Shown here: positions 41,199 to 48,389 of the stretch, piece by piece | How the letters are laid out: every line of letters starts with the position of its first letter | How positions within the stretch are numbered: the first letter of the stretch is position 1 | DNA from: Hyphomonadaceae bacterium | GTDB taxonomy: Bacteria > Pseudomonadota > Alphaproteobacteria > Caulobacterales > Aquidulcibacteraceae | NCBI GenBank assembly: GCA_016791385.1 | Contig: JAEUMR010000034.1 | Location: forward strand, 1-48,389 | Length of the DNA: 48,389 nucleotides | Direction: 5' to 3' | Notes under the pieces: generated by a model | What the model saw: only the letters and a program-made list of their open reading frames with translations | Told to the model about the DNA's origin: nothing | The model's database searches: none | Made by a program: the position numbers and the translations under genes

Positions 41199-43307
41199 TC
41201 AGGGCGCGCCGCGGCGCACGGTGGAGATGACGAAGTCCTGGCTCAGCAGCTGGGGCAGCACCACCGGCGCGCCCTCTGGCGGATAATAGAGATAGAGCGG
41301 CACGCCGGCGCGGCCGTGTTCGGCCAGCGCAGCAGCGATGGCATCGTCGCGATTGGTCCAGTCCGCGACGAGATAGACGACGTTGTGCTCGGCGAAGGCG
41401 CGCGCGACGGCGGGCTGCGACAGCGTCGAGAGTTCGTTGGCTTTGCAGGTGATGCACCAATCCGCCGTGAAGTTGACGAACACGGCTTTGCCTTCGCTGC
41501 GCGCTTGCGCCACGCGCGCGGGGCTCCACGGCTCAGCCGCCAGCACCGCGGGCGTTTCGACGCCGAGCAGAGGCCGCCACGCGACGGCGCCAGTCAGCGC
41601 CAGCACGCCAAGCGCAATCGCCAGCCACACCCGGCCCCACTGCCCGACATAGAGCGCGAACGCGAGCGCAGCTGCGAGCGCCAGCAGCGCGGCCAGACCC
41701 GCCGCGCCGGTTTGATTGGTCAGTACGCTCGCCAGCCAGATCGCCGCCGCGAACATCGGAAACGCCAGCACATTGCGCACGCGCTCCATCCACGGCCCGG
41801 GCTTCGGGATCAGCCGCTGCAGCCCAGGCGCGAACGAGAGCGCTGTCAGCGGCAGCGCAAAGCCGAGGCCGAGCGCGGCGAAGATGACGAACGTCGCCGC
41901 CGACGATTGCGTCAGCGCCGCGCCGATAGCGCCGGCCATGAACGGGGCGGTGCACGGCGTCGCCGCCACCACCGCGAGCGCGCCGGTGAAGAACGCGCCG
42001 GCGTCGCCGCCGCGTTCAGCCGCGCCAGCGCCTGCGCCCTGCAGCGCGCCGCCGACGCTGAAGACGCCCAGCAGATTGAGGCCAATGGCGAAGAACAACA
42101 GCGCCAGCGCGCTCGTCACCCACGGCGCCTGGAGTTGGAAGCCCCAGCCCACAGCATCGCCGGCGCCGCGCATGGCGATCAGCGCCGCAGCCAGTGCAAG
42201 GAAAGTCGCCAGCACGCCAGCGAGATAGAGGGCCCCATGCCGGCGCGCGCCGCCATTATGCACCCCGCCCGCAAACGAGAGCGCCTTCATCGACAACACC
42301 GGCAGCACGCACGGCATGATGTTGAGGATAAGCCCGCCCAGGAACGCAAACGCCGCCGCAGCAAGCAGACCAAGCGGCGGCTCGGCCCCGGCAGCGCCGC
42401 TCGCATCGCGCTCGAGTTCGGCCAGCGGATAATCGTTGGAGAAGGCGATCGCGCGCGTGTCGGTGTCCGGCAGCGGCGGGCCGGGCTCGGCGGCGATTTC
42501 AACGCTGCGCCTTTGCCATGCGCCGCTGCTGCGCGCGTCATAGACGATCACGCCTTCGAGCGCGGCGGCGCCGAGCTGCGCGCCCGCAAGCGGGGTCAGG
42601 CTGAAGCTCAGGCCCGCATCGCCGCGGCGCGGCGTTTGCGCGGCGGAGGCTTTCACTGTGTTGCGGCCATACGGAAAGAAGCGCGCATTGCGAATCTCGC
42701 CCGCGCTTGGCAGCGCCACGCTGAGGCGCGCGGGCGTACCGGCGCTGATGCGCGCGCTGACGCCGTCCTCGCGCTTGGGCAGCGCCGCCAGCGCAGCCGC
42801 AACGCGCGCGGCCCAGGCAGGCGCGTCGCGCCCCTGCGCCGCCACCGGCACCGAGAGCGTGAGCGTGCCGTTCTCTGGAATGCACACGTCGGAGCAGACC
42901 AGCCAACTGGCCTCGGCCTCGAGCCGCAGCGTCTCGCCCACGCGTGCATTGGCAGGCGCGGTGATCTCGATGGGGAAAAGAACTTCGCCTGAATAGCCGA
43001 AGTTCACCAGGCTCGCGAACGGCAGCGCCTCCGGCGCAGGCCACTGGATCGGTCCAGCCTCCGCCCCAAGCGGCACATGCCAAGTGAGGCGGGTCGCCTC
43101 GCCGCTATCGCCGGGATTGCGCCAATAGGTGTGCCAGCCGGGGCGGATAGTCTGGCGCAGCACGATGGTGAAGCGCTCGCCGGGCGCGACCGCGGCGCGG
43201 GCCGCATGCAGCTCAGTCTCGACATTGGCCGTGCGCACCGCTTGCGCCGCAGCCGGGCCGGCCAGCGCCGTCAGTGCGAATGCGAGCCAGAAAAGAAAAC
43301 GCGCCAT
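41199..43307 (-). CDS. DsbD/ScsB-like protein-disulfide reductase
   Basis: This 702-residue inner-membrane protein moves electrons from cytoplasmic thioredoxin to periplasmic thiols. All three redox modules are visible: a periplasmic N-domain with SWLVCSDVCIPE, a membrane core with the two reactive cysteines in LNIMPCVLPVLSM and AATPCTAPFM, and a C-terminal thioredoxin-like domain with WCITCK (about 618-621). The large N-domain (WHTYWRNPGDSGEA) is of the ScsB type rather than E. coli DsbD. A signal peptide starts at ATG 43307. Confidence 0.92.
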   Translation of the reverse strand: MARFLFWLAFALTALAGPAAAQAVRTANVETELHAARAAVAPGERFTIVLRQTIRPGWHTYWRNPGDSGEATRLTWHVPLGAEAGPIQWPAPEALPFASLVNFGYSGEVLFPIEITAPANARVGETLRLEAEASWLVCSDVCIPENGTLTLSVPVAAQGRDAPAWAARVAAALAALPKREDGVSARISAGTPARLSVALPSAGEIRNARFFPYGRNTVKASAAQTPRRGDAGLSFSLTPLAGAQLGAAALEGVIVYDARSSGAWQRRSVEIAAEPGPPLPDTDTRAIAFSNDYPLAELERDASGAAGAEPPLGLLAAAAFAFLGGLILNIMPCVLPVLSMKALSFAGGVHNGGARRHGALYLAGVLATFLALAAALIAMRGAGDAVGWGFQLQAPWVTSALALLFFAIGLNLLGVFSVGGALQGAGAGAAERGGDAGAFFTGALAVVAATPCTAPFMAGAIGAALTQSSAATFVIFAALGLGFALPLTALSFAPGLQRLIPKPGPWMERVRNVLAFPMFAAAIWLASVLTNQTGAAGLAALLALAAALAFALYVGQWGRVWLAIALGVLALTGAVAWRPLLGVETPAVLAAEPWSPARVAQARSEGKAVFVNFTADWCITCKANELSTLSQPAVARAFAEHNVVYLVADWTNRDDAIAAALAEHGRAGVPLYLYYPPEGAPVVLPQLLSQDFVISTVRRGAP

Positions 43308-43349
43308 CGACCGCCCATAGCCGTTCCGGCGCCTCCGCGCCAATGCGGC

Positions 43350-43387
43350 AAAGCAAAAGCGCCTCCCCCGGAACGGGAGAGGCGCTT
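43350..43387 (-). terminator. Intrinsic terminator after sapC-like gene
   Basis: The inverted arms AAGCGCCTC (43357-43365) and GAGGCGCTT (43379-43387) lie 24 bases past the stop of the SapC gene. On the minus strand they are followed by TTGCTTTGCC, giving a fair intrinsic terminator. Confidence 0.75.
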
Positions 43388-43410
43388 GGCTTTACGCTTG
43401 ATGGCGCAGC

Positions 43411-44229
43411 TTAGTTGCTGAGCGGGGTCGAAGCCTGGATGCGCGCGGCGCGCGACAGGATCTTCGGCCACAGGCCCAGCGACAAAAGGTGCGCGTGCAT
43501 GACGGCGGTGACGCCCTTGTCACGCAGTTCGAGGTAGGTGTCCTTCGGCAGCGCGTTCAGCTTCTGCTCGGAGATGCGCAGATACTCGCCGATCTTCTGC
43601 GGCTCGTCCGGGGTGCCGTCCGGCTTGGCCCGCGGCAGCGCCAGCGGGGTCAGCTCGAACAGGTCGTGCTGCTCCATCAGCTTCACGAATTCCTGCGTGC
43701 GGCGGCCGAGCAGATCGAACTCACGGCAGAACTGGATCGCTTCCTGCGTATAACGCGAGGGCTTGTCGCCTTCGAAGAACGGCAGTTCCGGCGTCGTCGA
43801 CAACATCTTGGCGGCGCGGTCGATGCACACCAGCACGCGGTCGCCTTCTTGCGCCTGCGGCTGCTGTTGCCCTTCAGCGCCTTGGCCGGCGATGATCGGC
43901 AGGAACGGATAGCGGCGCGCAAACGCCGGCAGATACACTTCCGGATCAAGCGAGCCGTCAGCGCCGAGGAACACGTTCATGCCCGGACGCAGGCCCATCA
44001 CCGCCAGCGGCGTTTTCGACTGCGTGTCGAAAATGATCGGATAGCAGACCGCAGCGAGACCGAACTCATCCACCGTCAGCGGGACGAGGTGCGTATCGGC
44101 CAAGAACGAGAACGGGTTCGACACCTGGCTCACGCCCAAGGAGCGGTGCTTCTCAATCGAGAGCGGCTCAAGCTGCTTGTAGAAAAGGATTTTGCCCAGC
44201 GTCTGCTGGCCGCCTTGGGCGGTCGTCAT
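43411..44229 (-). CDS. SapC family protein
   Basis: The 272-residue protein matches the SapC family first noted beside surface-layer genes in Campylobacter and common in Caulobacterales near TonB receptors and tryptophan halogenases. Visible features are FYKQLEPLSIEKHRSLGV, PLTVDEFGLAAVCYPIIF and the C-terminal ALPKDTYLELRDKGVTAVMHAHLLSL. It has no signal peptide, so it is probably cytoplasmic. Function is unknown. Confidence 0.88.
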   Translation of the reverse strand: MTTAQGGQQTLGKILFYKQLEPLSIEKHRSLGVSQVSNPFSFLADTHLVPLTVDEFGLAAVCYPIIFDTQSKTPLAVMGLRPGMNVFLGADGSLDPEVYLPAFARRYPFLPIIAGQGAEGQQQPQAQEGDRVLVCIDRAAKMLSTTPELPFFEGDKPSRYTQEAIQFCREFDLLGRRTQEFVKLMEQHDLFELTPLALPRAKPDGTPDEPQKIGEYLRISEQKLNALPKDTYLELRDKGVTAVMHAHLLSLGLWPKILSRAARIQASTPLSN

Positions 44230-44396
44230 GGGTGTCTCCGCGAGTTCCCTACCACTGCCGGGCTGTCAACCACGAATGCGGACTTTCCGCAACAGGGGAG
44301 CGCGAGGCAACTGCCGCCGATCCGCTTTTCAGGACCGCGCTGCATGCTATGTGGGCTGGCTCGCGCCGTATGCGCGGGAAAGGGCTGCGAGGGCAA

Positions 44397-46256
44397 ATGA
44401 CACTGATCCGCGGGGCTTTGACGCTGGCGCTCGCCCTTACATTGGGCCTGAGCGGGTGCGGACCGCGCCGCGCAGAGCCGATCACCGCCTTTGAAGGCCG
44501 ATTGGCCGATTGGTCGCGCGAAATCCTGGCCGATAGCCCGGAACTGGCCTCGCAAGCAGGCGTCTCCGAGGAAGCCGCTGGCGGGCGCTACAACAACCGC
44601 CTCGACGATCGCTCGCCGGTCGCGGCCGAGGCGCGCCGCAGTGCAGCAATTCGCCGCTACGCGGAACTGATGGCGCTGGACAGCGCGCAGCTGCGTCCAG
44701 ACGAACAGCTCACCTACACCATCTTGCACGAACAATTCGGCGCCGCCGCAGCTGGCGCTGCATTCCCCTACGGCGATTTCACGCCGCTGGGCGGCGTCAC
44801 GCCCTACGTGCTCAACCAACTCGACAGCGCCTTCATCACCCTGCCCTCGCTGCTTGAGGAGCGTCAGGACATCCACTCGCGCGCCGACGCCGAAGCGTTT
44901 TTGACGCGGCTGCGTCTCGCCGCCGACGCCATCGACCAGGAAACGGCGCGGGCCCGCGCCGACGCGGCGTATGGCGTGCGTCCGCCCATCTTCATCATCG
45001 ACCAGACGCTGCAATTGCTGGATGCGGTGATCGGCCAGCCGGTTGGCCAGCAGGCCTATATCGTCACGCTACGCCACAAGCTCGACGCTTGGGCCGCCAC
45101 TGAGCAGGACGCCGCCCGCCGCGCTGCGCTGGAGCAGCGCAATCTTGAAGTTCTCGGCCGCGCCGAAGCAATCGTGCGCGATCACATCATCCCTGCGCAT
45201 CAACGCGCTGCTGCGTTTCTGCGCGCTGACCGGGCCAATGCCAGCGACCAACCCGCGGTGACGCGCCTGCCCAATGGCGCTGAATTCTATGCAGCGGCGC
45301 TGCGCATCGAGACCACCACCAATCTCGCGCCGGCGGAAATCCATCAGATCGGCTTGGCCCGCGTGCAGGAGCTGACTGGCCAACTCGACATCGCGCTGCG
45401 CCGCGTCGGCCTGACGCAGGGCACGGTGGGCGAGCGCCTGCGCCAGCTCACTGCCGATCCGCGCTATGTCTATCCCGACACCGACGAAGGCCGCGCCCAG
45501 CTGATCGCCGACGTGCAGGCGCGCGTGAACCGCGTGCTGCAACGCGCGCCCGATTGGTTCGGCCGCCTGCCGCGCGCGCGCCTGGAAGTACGCCGCGTGC
45601 CGACCTTCGCCGAAGAGGCGCAATCGGGCGCCTATTACTCGCCGCCCTCGCTCGAAGGCGGCCAGCCGGGCATCTACTACATCAACATGCGCAGCCTGGC
45701 GGAGATGACGAAGATCGATCTGCCGACGCAGGACTTCCACGAAGCCGTGCCCGGCCATCACTTCCAGATCGCGCTGGCGCAGGAACTCACCGACACGCCG
45801 CTGCTGCGGCGGCTGATGTCGTTCAACGCCTATTCCGAAGGCTGGGCTCTTTACGCCGAGCAATTGGCCGACGAAGTCGGCTTCTACGACAGCGATCCGA
45901 TCGGCCGCATCGGCTATCTGCGCTGGCAGCTTTGGCGCGCCGCGCGCCTTGTCGTCGACACGGGCCTGCACGCGCAGAATTGGTCGCGCCAGCAGGCGAT
46001 CGACTATCTGACGCAAACCACCGGCGATACGCCGGGCGTCATCGTCTCGGAAGTCGATCGCTACATCGTCTGGCCGGGCCAGGCCTGCGGCTATGAGCTC
46101 GGCCGCCGCGAGATCGCGCGCTTGCGCGAAGCAGCGCGCAACCAGCTCGGGCCCGACTTCGACCTACGCGGCTTCCACGACGCGGTGCTGCTGCACGGCG
46201 AAGTTCCGCTCAGCGTGCTCGACGGCCTCGTGAACGACTGGGTGCGGCGCCGCTAA
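44397..46256 (+). CDS. DUF885 lipoprotein, putative zinc metallopeptidase
   Basis: The 619-residue product starts with a lipoprotein signal (LALALTLGLSGCG, lipobox cysteine near residue 19). It belongs to DUF885, a large group related to M32-type metallopeptidases. The zinc motif is FHEAVPGHHFQ (about residue 447) with the downstream glutamate in NAYSEGWALYAEQLADE. It is likely tethered in the periplasm. ATG 44397 follows GCGAGGGC; upstream in-frame codons lack a signal. Its stop shares CTAA with the convergent ilvE gene. Confidence 0.88.
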   Translation: MTLIRGALTLALALTLGLSGCGPRRAEPITAFEGRLADWSREILADSPELASQAGVSEEAAGGRYNNRLDDRSPVAAEARRSAAIRRYAELMALDSAQLRPDEQLTYTILHEQFGAAAAGAAFPYGDFTPLGGVTPYVLNQLDSAFITLPSLLEERQDIHSRADAEAFLTRLRLAADAIDQETARARADAAYGVRPPIFIIDQTLQLLDAVIGQPVGQQAYIVTLRHKLDAWAATEQDAARRAALEQRNLEVLGRAEAIVRDHIIPAHQRAAAFLRADRANASDQPAVTRLPNGAEFYAAALRIETTTNLAPAEIHQIGLARVQELTGQLDIALRRVGLTQGTVGERLRQLTADPRYVYPDTDEGRAQLIADVQARVNRVLQRAPDWFGRLPRARLEVRRVPTFAEEAQSGAYYSPPSLEGGQPGIYYINMRSLAEMTKIDLPTQDFHEAVPGHHFQIALAQELTDTPLLRRLMSFNAYSEGWALYAEQLADEVGFYDSDPIGRIGYLRWQLWRAARLVVDTGLHAQNWSRQQAIDYLTQTTGDTPGVIVSEVDRYIVWPGQACGYELGRREIARLREAARNQLGPDFDLRGFHDAVLLHGEVPLSVLDGLVNDWVRRR

Positions 46257-47131
46257 GCGATGTTCTTGCGACGCGTCAGCGCGGCGAAGTCGTTCATCAG
46301 CTGCTCGGTCATCGCGCCCGGCTTGAACGGCAGGCCGGCGATTTCGCGGATCGGCGTGATCTCGGCGGCTGAGCCAGTGAGGAAGGCTTCGCTGAACGTG
46401 GCCAGTTCGTTCGGCCAAATCGCGCGTTCGATCACTTCGATGCCGCGCTCGCGCGCCAGCTTGATCACGGTTTGGCGGGTAAGGCCGTTGAGGAAGCAAT
46501 CCGGGTACGGCGTGTGCAGCACGCCATCGCGCACGAAGAACACGTTCGCGCCAGTGCCTTCGGCGACCTGGCCGCGCCAATCCATCATCAGCGCATCGTC
46601 AAAGCCGGCGTCGGTGGCGGCATGGCGCGACAGCGTGCAGATCATGTAAAGGCCCGCCGCCTTCGAGTTCGAGGGCGCTGTGTCGGGCGCAGGACGGCGC
46701 CACGGCGCGATCATCAGGCGCACGCCCTTCATCTTGTCGGTGAAATAGTCGCCCCATTCCCAGGCCGCGACCGCCACATGCACGTCGTCGCGCTTGGCCG
46801 AGACGCCCATCTGCTCGGAGCCGCGCCAGGCGACCGCGCGCAGATAACAGTTCGGCATGTTCTGCTTGGCGATCAGTTCGGCCTTGGCCCGGTCGAGGAC
46901 TTCGGCGCTATAGGGCAGCGAGAACCCAAGCACGCGAGCCGAGGCGTGCAGCCGTTCGCTGTGCTCGTGGCTCTTGAACACGACCCCGTCATAGGCCCGC
47001 TCGCCTTCAAACACGCAGGATGCATAATGCATGGCGTGCGTGAGGATGTGCACCTTGGCGTTGCGGTGGGGGATGAATTCCCCATCCATCCAGATCCACC
47101 CGTCACGATCGTCAAAGGGCTGCGCCGCCAT
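46253..47131 (-). CDS. ilvE: Branched-chain amino acid aminotransferase
   Basis: This PLP class IV aminotransferase makes and breaks down Leu, Ile and Val. The 292-residue protein has the PLP lysine K157 (SNSKAAGLYM), the phosphate-site segment AEGTGANVFFV, the HAMHYASCVFEGERAYDG N-terminal motif and LTGSAAEITPI near the end. ATG 47131 has GGAGGAAA upstream. It is divergent from the response-regulator gene, as often seen in alphaproteobacteria. Confidence 0.93.
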   Translation of the reverse strand: MAAQPFDDRDGWIWMDGEFIPHRNAKVHILTHAMHYASCVFEGERAYDGVVFKSHEHSERLHASARVLGFSLPYSAEVLDRAKAELIAKQNMPNCYLRAVAWRGSEQMGVSAKRDDVHVAVAAWEWGDYFTDKMKGVRLMIAPWRRPAPDTAPSNSKAAGLYMICTLSRHAATDAGFDDALMMDWRGQVAEGTGANVFFVRDGVLHTPYPDCFLNGLTRQTVIKLARERGIEVIERAIWPNELATFSEAFLTGSAAEITPIREIAGLPFKPGAMTEQLMNDFAALTRRKNIA

Positions 47132-47294
47132 GTTTTCCTCCGGTCAACGCCCAGCCGCGGCGGCGGCCAGTGCGCGGGAATGAAATTTGAGCTAATGTGC
47201 GGCACAGGACATGCCTGTCAATTGACGGGGTAGAAGGTGAGAATTCCTGCCTTGAAAACAGCCTTAACGCGGTGGAACCATCCCGGGACGCGCG

Positions 47295-47315
47295 ATCGGG
47301 CGGCCCCCGCCCGAT
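47295..47315 (+). promoter_or_regulatory. Hairpin covering the response-regulator start codon
   Basis: ATCGGGCGG (47295-47303) and CCGCCCGAT (47307-47315) are perfect complementary arms around CCC. The second arm includes the first two bases of the ATG at 47314. No Shine-Dalgarno lies before it. The fold would hide the start codon, suggesting translational control or a misplaced start. Confidence 0.6.
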
Positions 47316-48021
47316 GAGCGACACCCTCGCCTTCGACGCGCTGGACCGCCCCCCGCACCTGCTGCTGGTGGACGACGACGACCGCATCCGCGAGCTGCTG
47401 AAGCGCTACCTCGCCCAGGCCGGCGCGCGCGTCTCGTCGGCGCCGGACGCGGCCGGGGCGCGCAAGCTGCTGGAGGCGATGGATTTCGATCTTCTCATTC
47501 TCGACGTGATGATGCCGGTCGAGGACGGCTTCTCGCTGGCCGAGAGCGTGCGGCGCAGCTCGAAGGTGCCGATCGTGCTGCTGACTGCGCGCGGCATGCC
47601 CGAGGACCGCATCCGCGGTTTGCAGATCGGCGCCGACGATTATGTGCCCAAACCGTTCGAGCCGGCCGAGCTGGCGCTGCGCATCAACGCCATCCTGCGC
47701 CGCACCGTCGCCAATCGCGGCGAGGCCAGCGAAGTGATCACCTTCGGCGCCTTCAGCTTCAACGTCGCGCGCGGCGAACTGCTGCGCGACGGCGCCAATG
47801 TGCGCCTCACCGAAGCGGAAGTGGCGATGCTGCGCGTGCTGGCGGCGCGGCCGGGCGAAGTGGTGAGCCGCGAGGAGCTGGCCAAGCGCACCGGCGCGGG
47901 GCTTGAGCGCTCGGTCGACGTGCAGATCACGCGGCTGCGGCGCAAGCTCGAAGGCGATCCGCGCGCGCCGATCTATGTGCAGACAGTGCGCGGCGTCGGC
48001 TACAAGCTCGCGGCCGACTGA
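47314..48021 (+). CDS. OmpR/PhoB family response regulator
   Basis: The 235-residue protein has a receiver domain (acidic pocket VDDDD at 19-23, phosphoacceptor D64 in LILDVMMP, switch region LLTARG and YVPKPF) and a winged-helix output domain ending VQTVRGVGYKLAAD. It binds DNA when phosphorylated. The next gene overlaps its stop by one base and encodes its probable kinase. The target genes are unknown; alphaproteobacterial PetR/FeuP-like regulators near ilvE are similar in setting. The start is uncertain: ATG 47314 lies in a hairpin and GTG 47272 is an in-frame alternative. Confidence 0.92.
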   Translation: MSDTLAFDALDRPPHLLLVDDDDRIRELLKRYLAQAGARVSSAPDAAGARKLLEAMDFDLLILDVMMPVEDGFSLAESVRRSSKVPIVLLTARGMPEDRIRGLQIGADDYVPKPFEPAELALRINAILRRTVANRGEASEVITFGAFSFNVARGELLRDGANVRLTEAEVAMLRVLAARPGEVVSREELAKRTGAGLERSVDVQITRLRRKLEGDPRAPIYVQTVRGVGYKLAAD

Positions 48022-48389
48022 TGAACGAACAGCCGAATTTTCGACTGCGCGATCTGCTGCCCAAGGGCCTGTATTGGCGCACGTTGCTGATCATCGTCGC
48101 GCCCGCGGCGCTGCTGCAGCTGGTGATCACGCTCGTCTTTCTCGACGACCACTGGCAGGCCACCTCCAAGCGCATGAGTCAGGGCGTCGCCGCCGACGTC
48201 GCGCTGGTGATCCAGCTCTATGAGCGCAACCCGACGCAGGAAAACCTAGACCGGCTGAAAGAGCTGGCGATGCGGCCGTTGCGGCTCGAAGTGGAGCTGC
48301 AGCCCGGCGCGCCGCTGGCGATTCCGCGCTGCCGCGCTTTCGGCTCGACGCTCGACCGCCACTTCACCCGCGCGCTGACGCAGGATCTC
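48021..48389 (+). CDS. EnvZ-like sensor histidine kinase, partial
   Basis: The first 123 residues lie in the window; the gene continues past the right edge. They start MNEQPNFRLRDLLPKGLYWR, pass through one membrane helix (TLLIIVAPAALLQLVITLVFL) and enter a periplasmic sensor region (HWQATSKRMSQGVAADVALV). This is the N-terminal plan of EnvZ/OmpB-type kinases. TGATG overlap with the regulator gene supports the pairing. The catalytic domains are not visible. Confidence 0.85.
   Translation, partial: MNEQPNFRLRDLLPKGLYWRTLLIIVAPAALLQLVITLVFLDDHWQATSKRMSQGVAADVALVIQLYERNPTQENLDRLKELAMRPLRLEVELQPGAPLAIPRCRAFGSTLDRHFTRALTQDL

Noticed and set aside
47265-47285. T-box-like GGTGGAACCA ahead of the response regulator
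   Set aside because: No other T-box parts, wrong strand for ilvE, and T-boxes are not expected in this group.

Overview
The window is a GC-rich, densely coded bacterial chromosome segment. It looks like an alphaproteobacterium, probably near Caulobacterales/Hyphomonadales (inference). Supporting signs are shikimate kinase, 3-dehydroquinate synthase and a CBS/CorC protein next to XerD, a complex-I NDUFA9-like reductase near UppP, a SapC-family protein, a large TonB-dependent receptor, an alpha-type HisRS and a ScsB/DsbD-like reductase. About 46 genes were called. I saw no rRNA, tRNA, CRISPR array or insertion sequence.

Layout. 1-6.2 kb: queG, a lipoprotein, uppP, a DUF488 gene, then a minus-strand run (small charged protein, YebC, NDUFA9-like, membrane protein). 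6.2-9.0 kb: the most accessory-looking part, with a hairpin-rich non-coding stretch, a dispersed palindromic repeat, and a lower-GC pair of a KTSC-domain protein and an OLD-family nuclease. 9.0-18 kb: corC/aroB/aroK facing small envelope proteins, a transglutaminase-like secreted protein, xerD, and DUF4870 and DUF4198 proteins. 18-23.6 kb: two SDR oxidoreductases, an MBL hydrolase, two different globins around a thioesterase, and a MATE exporter.

23.6-31.2 kb: ruvB, ruvA and ruvC all lie on the minus strand but are separated by plus-strand genes: two DGPF/YciI paralogues, a prolyl-4-hydroxylase-like oxygenase, a Tat-exported repeat protein and a JmjC-type oxygenase. The two YciI genes each carry the same bipartite upstream element with identical spacing, which looks like a shared ECF sigma promoter. 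The repeat protein followed 15 bp later by a JmjC oxygenase is the best candidate here for an undescribed protein-modification system.

31.2-48.4 kb: O-antigen ligase-like protein, M20 peptidase, GNAT, TonB receptor, nhaA, hutH-hisS, DsbD/ScsB-like reductase, SapC, a DUF885 lipoprotein, a branched-chain aminotransferase and an OmpR/EnvZ-type two-component system whose kinase runs off the right edge. Several minus-strand genes end in clear intrinsic terminators, and four convergent gene pairs share a 4-base stop overlap.
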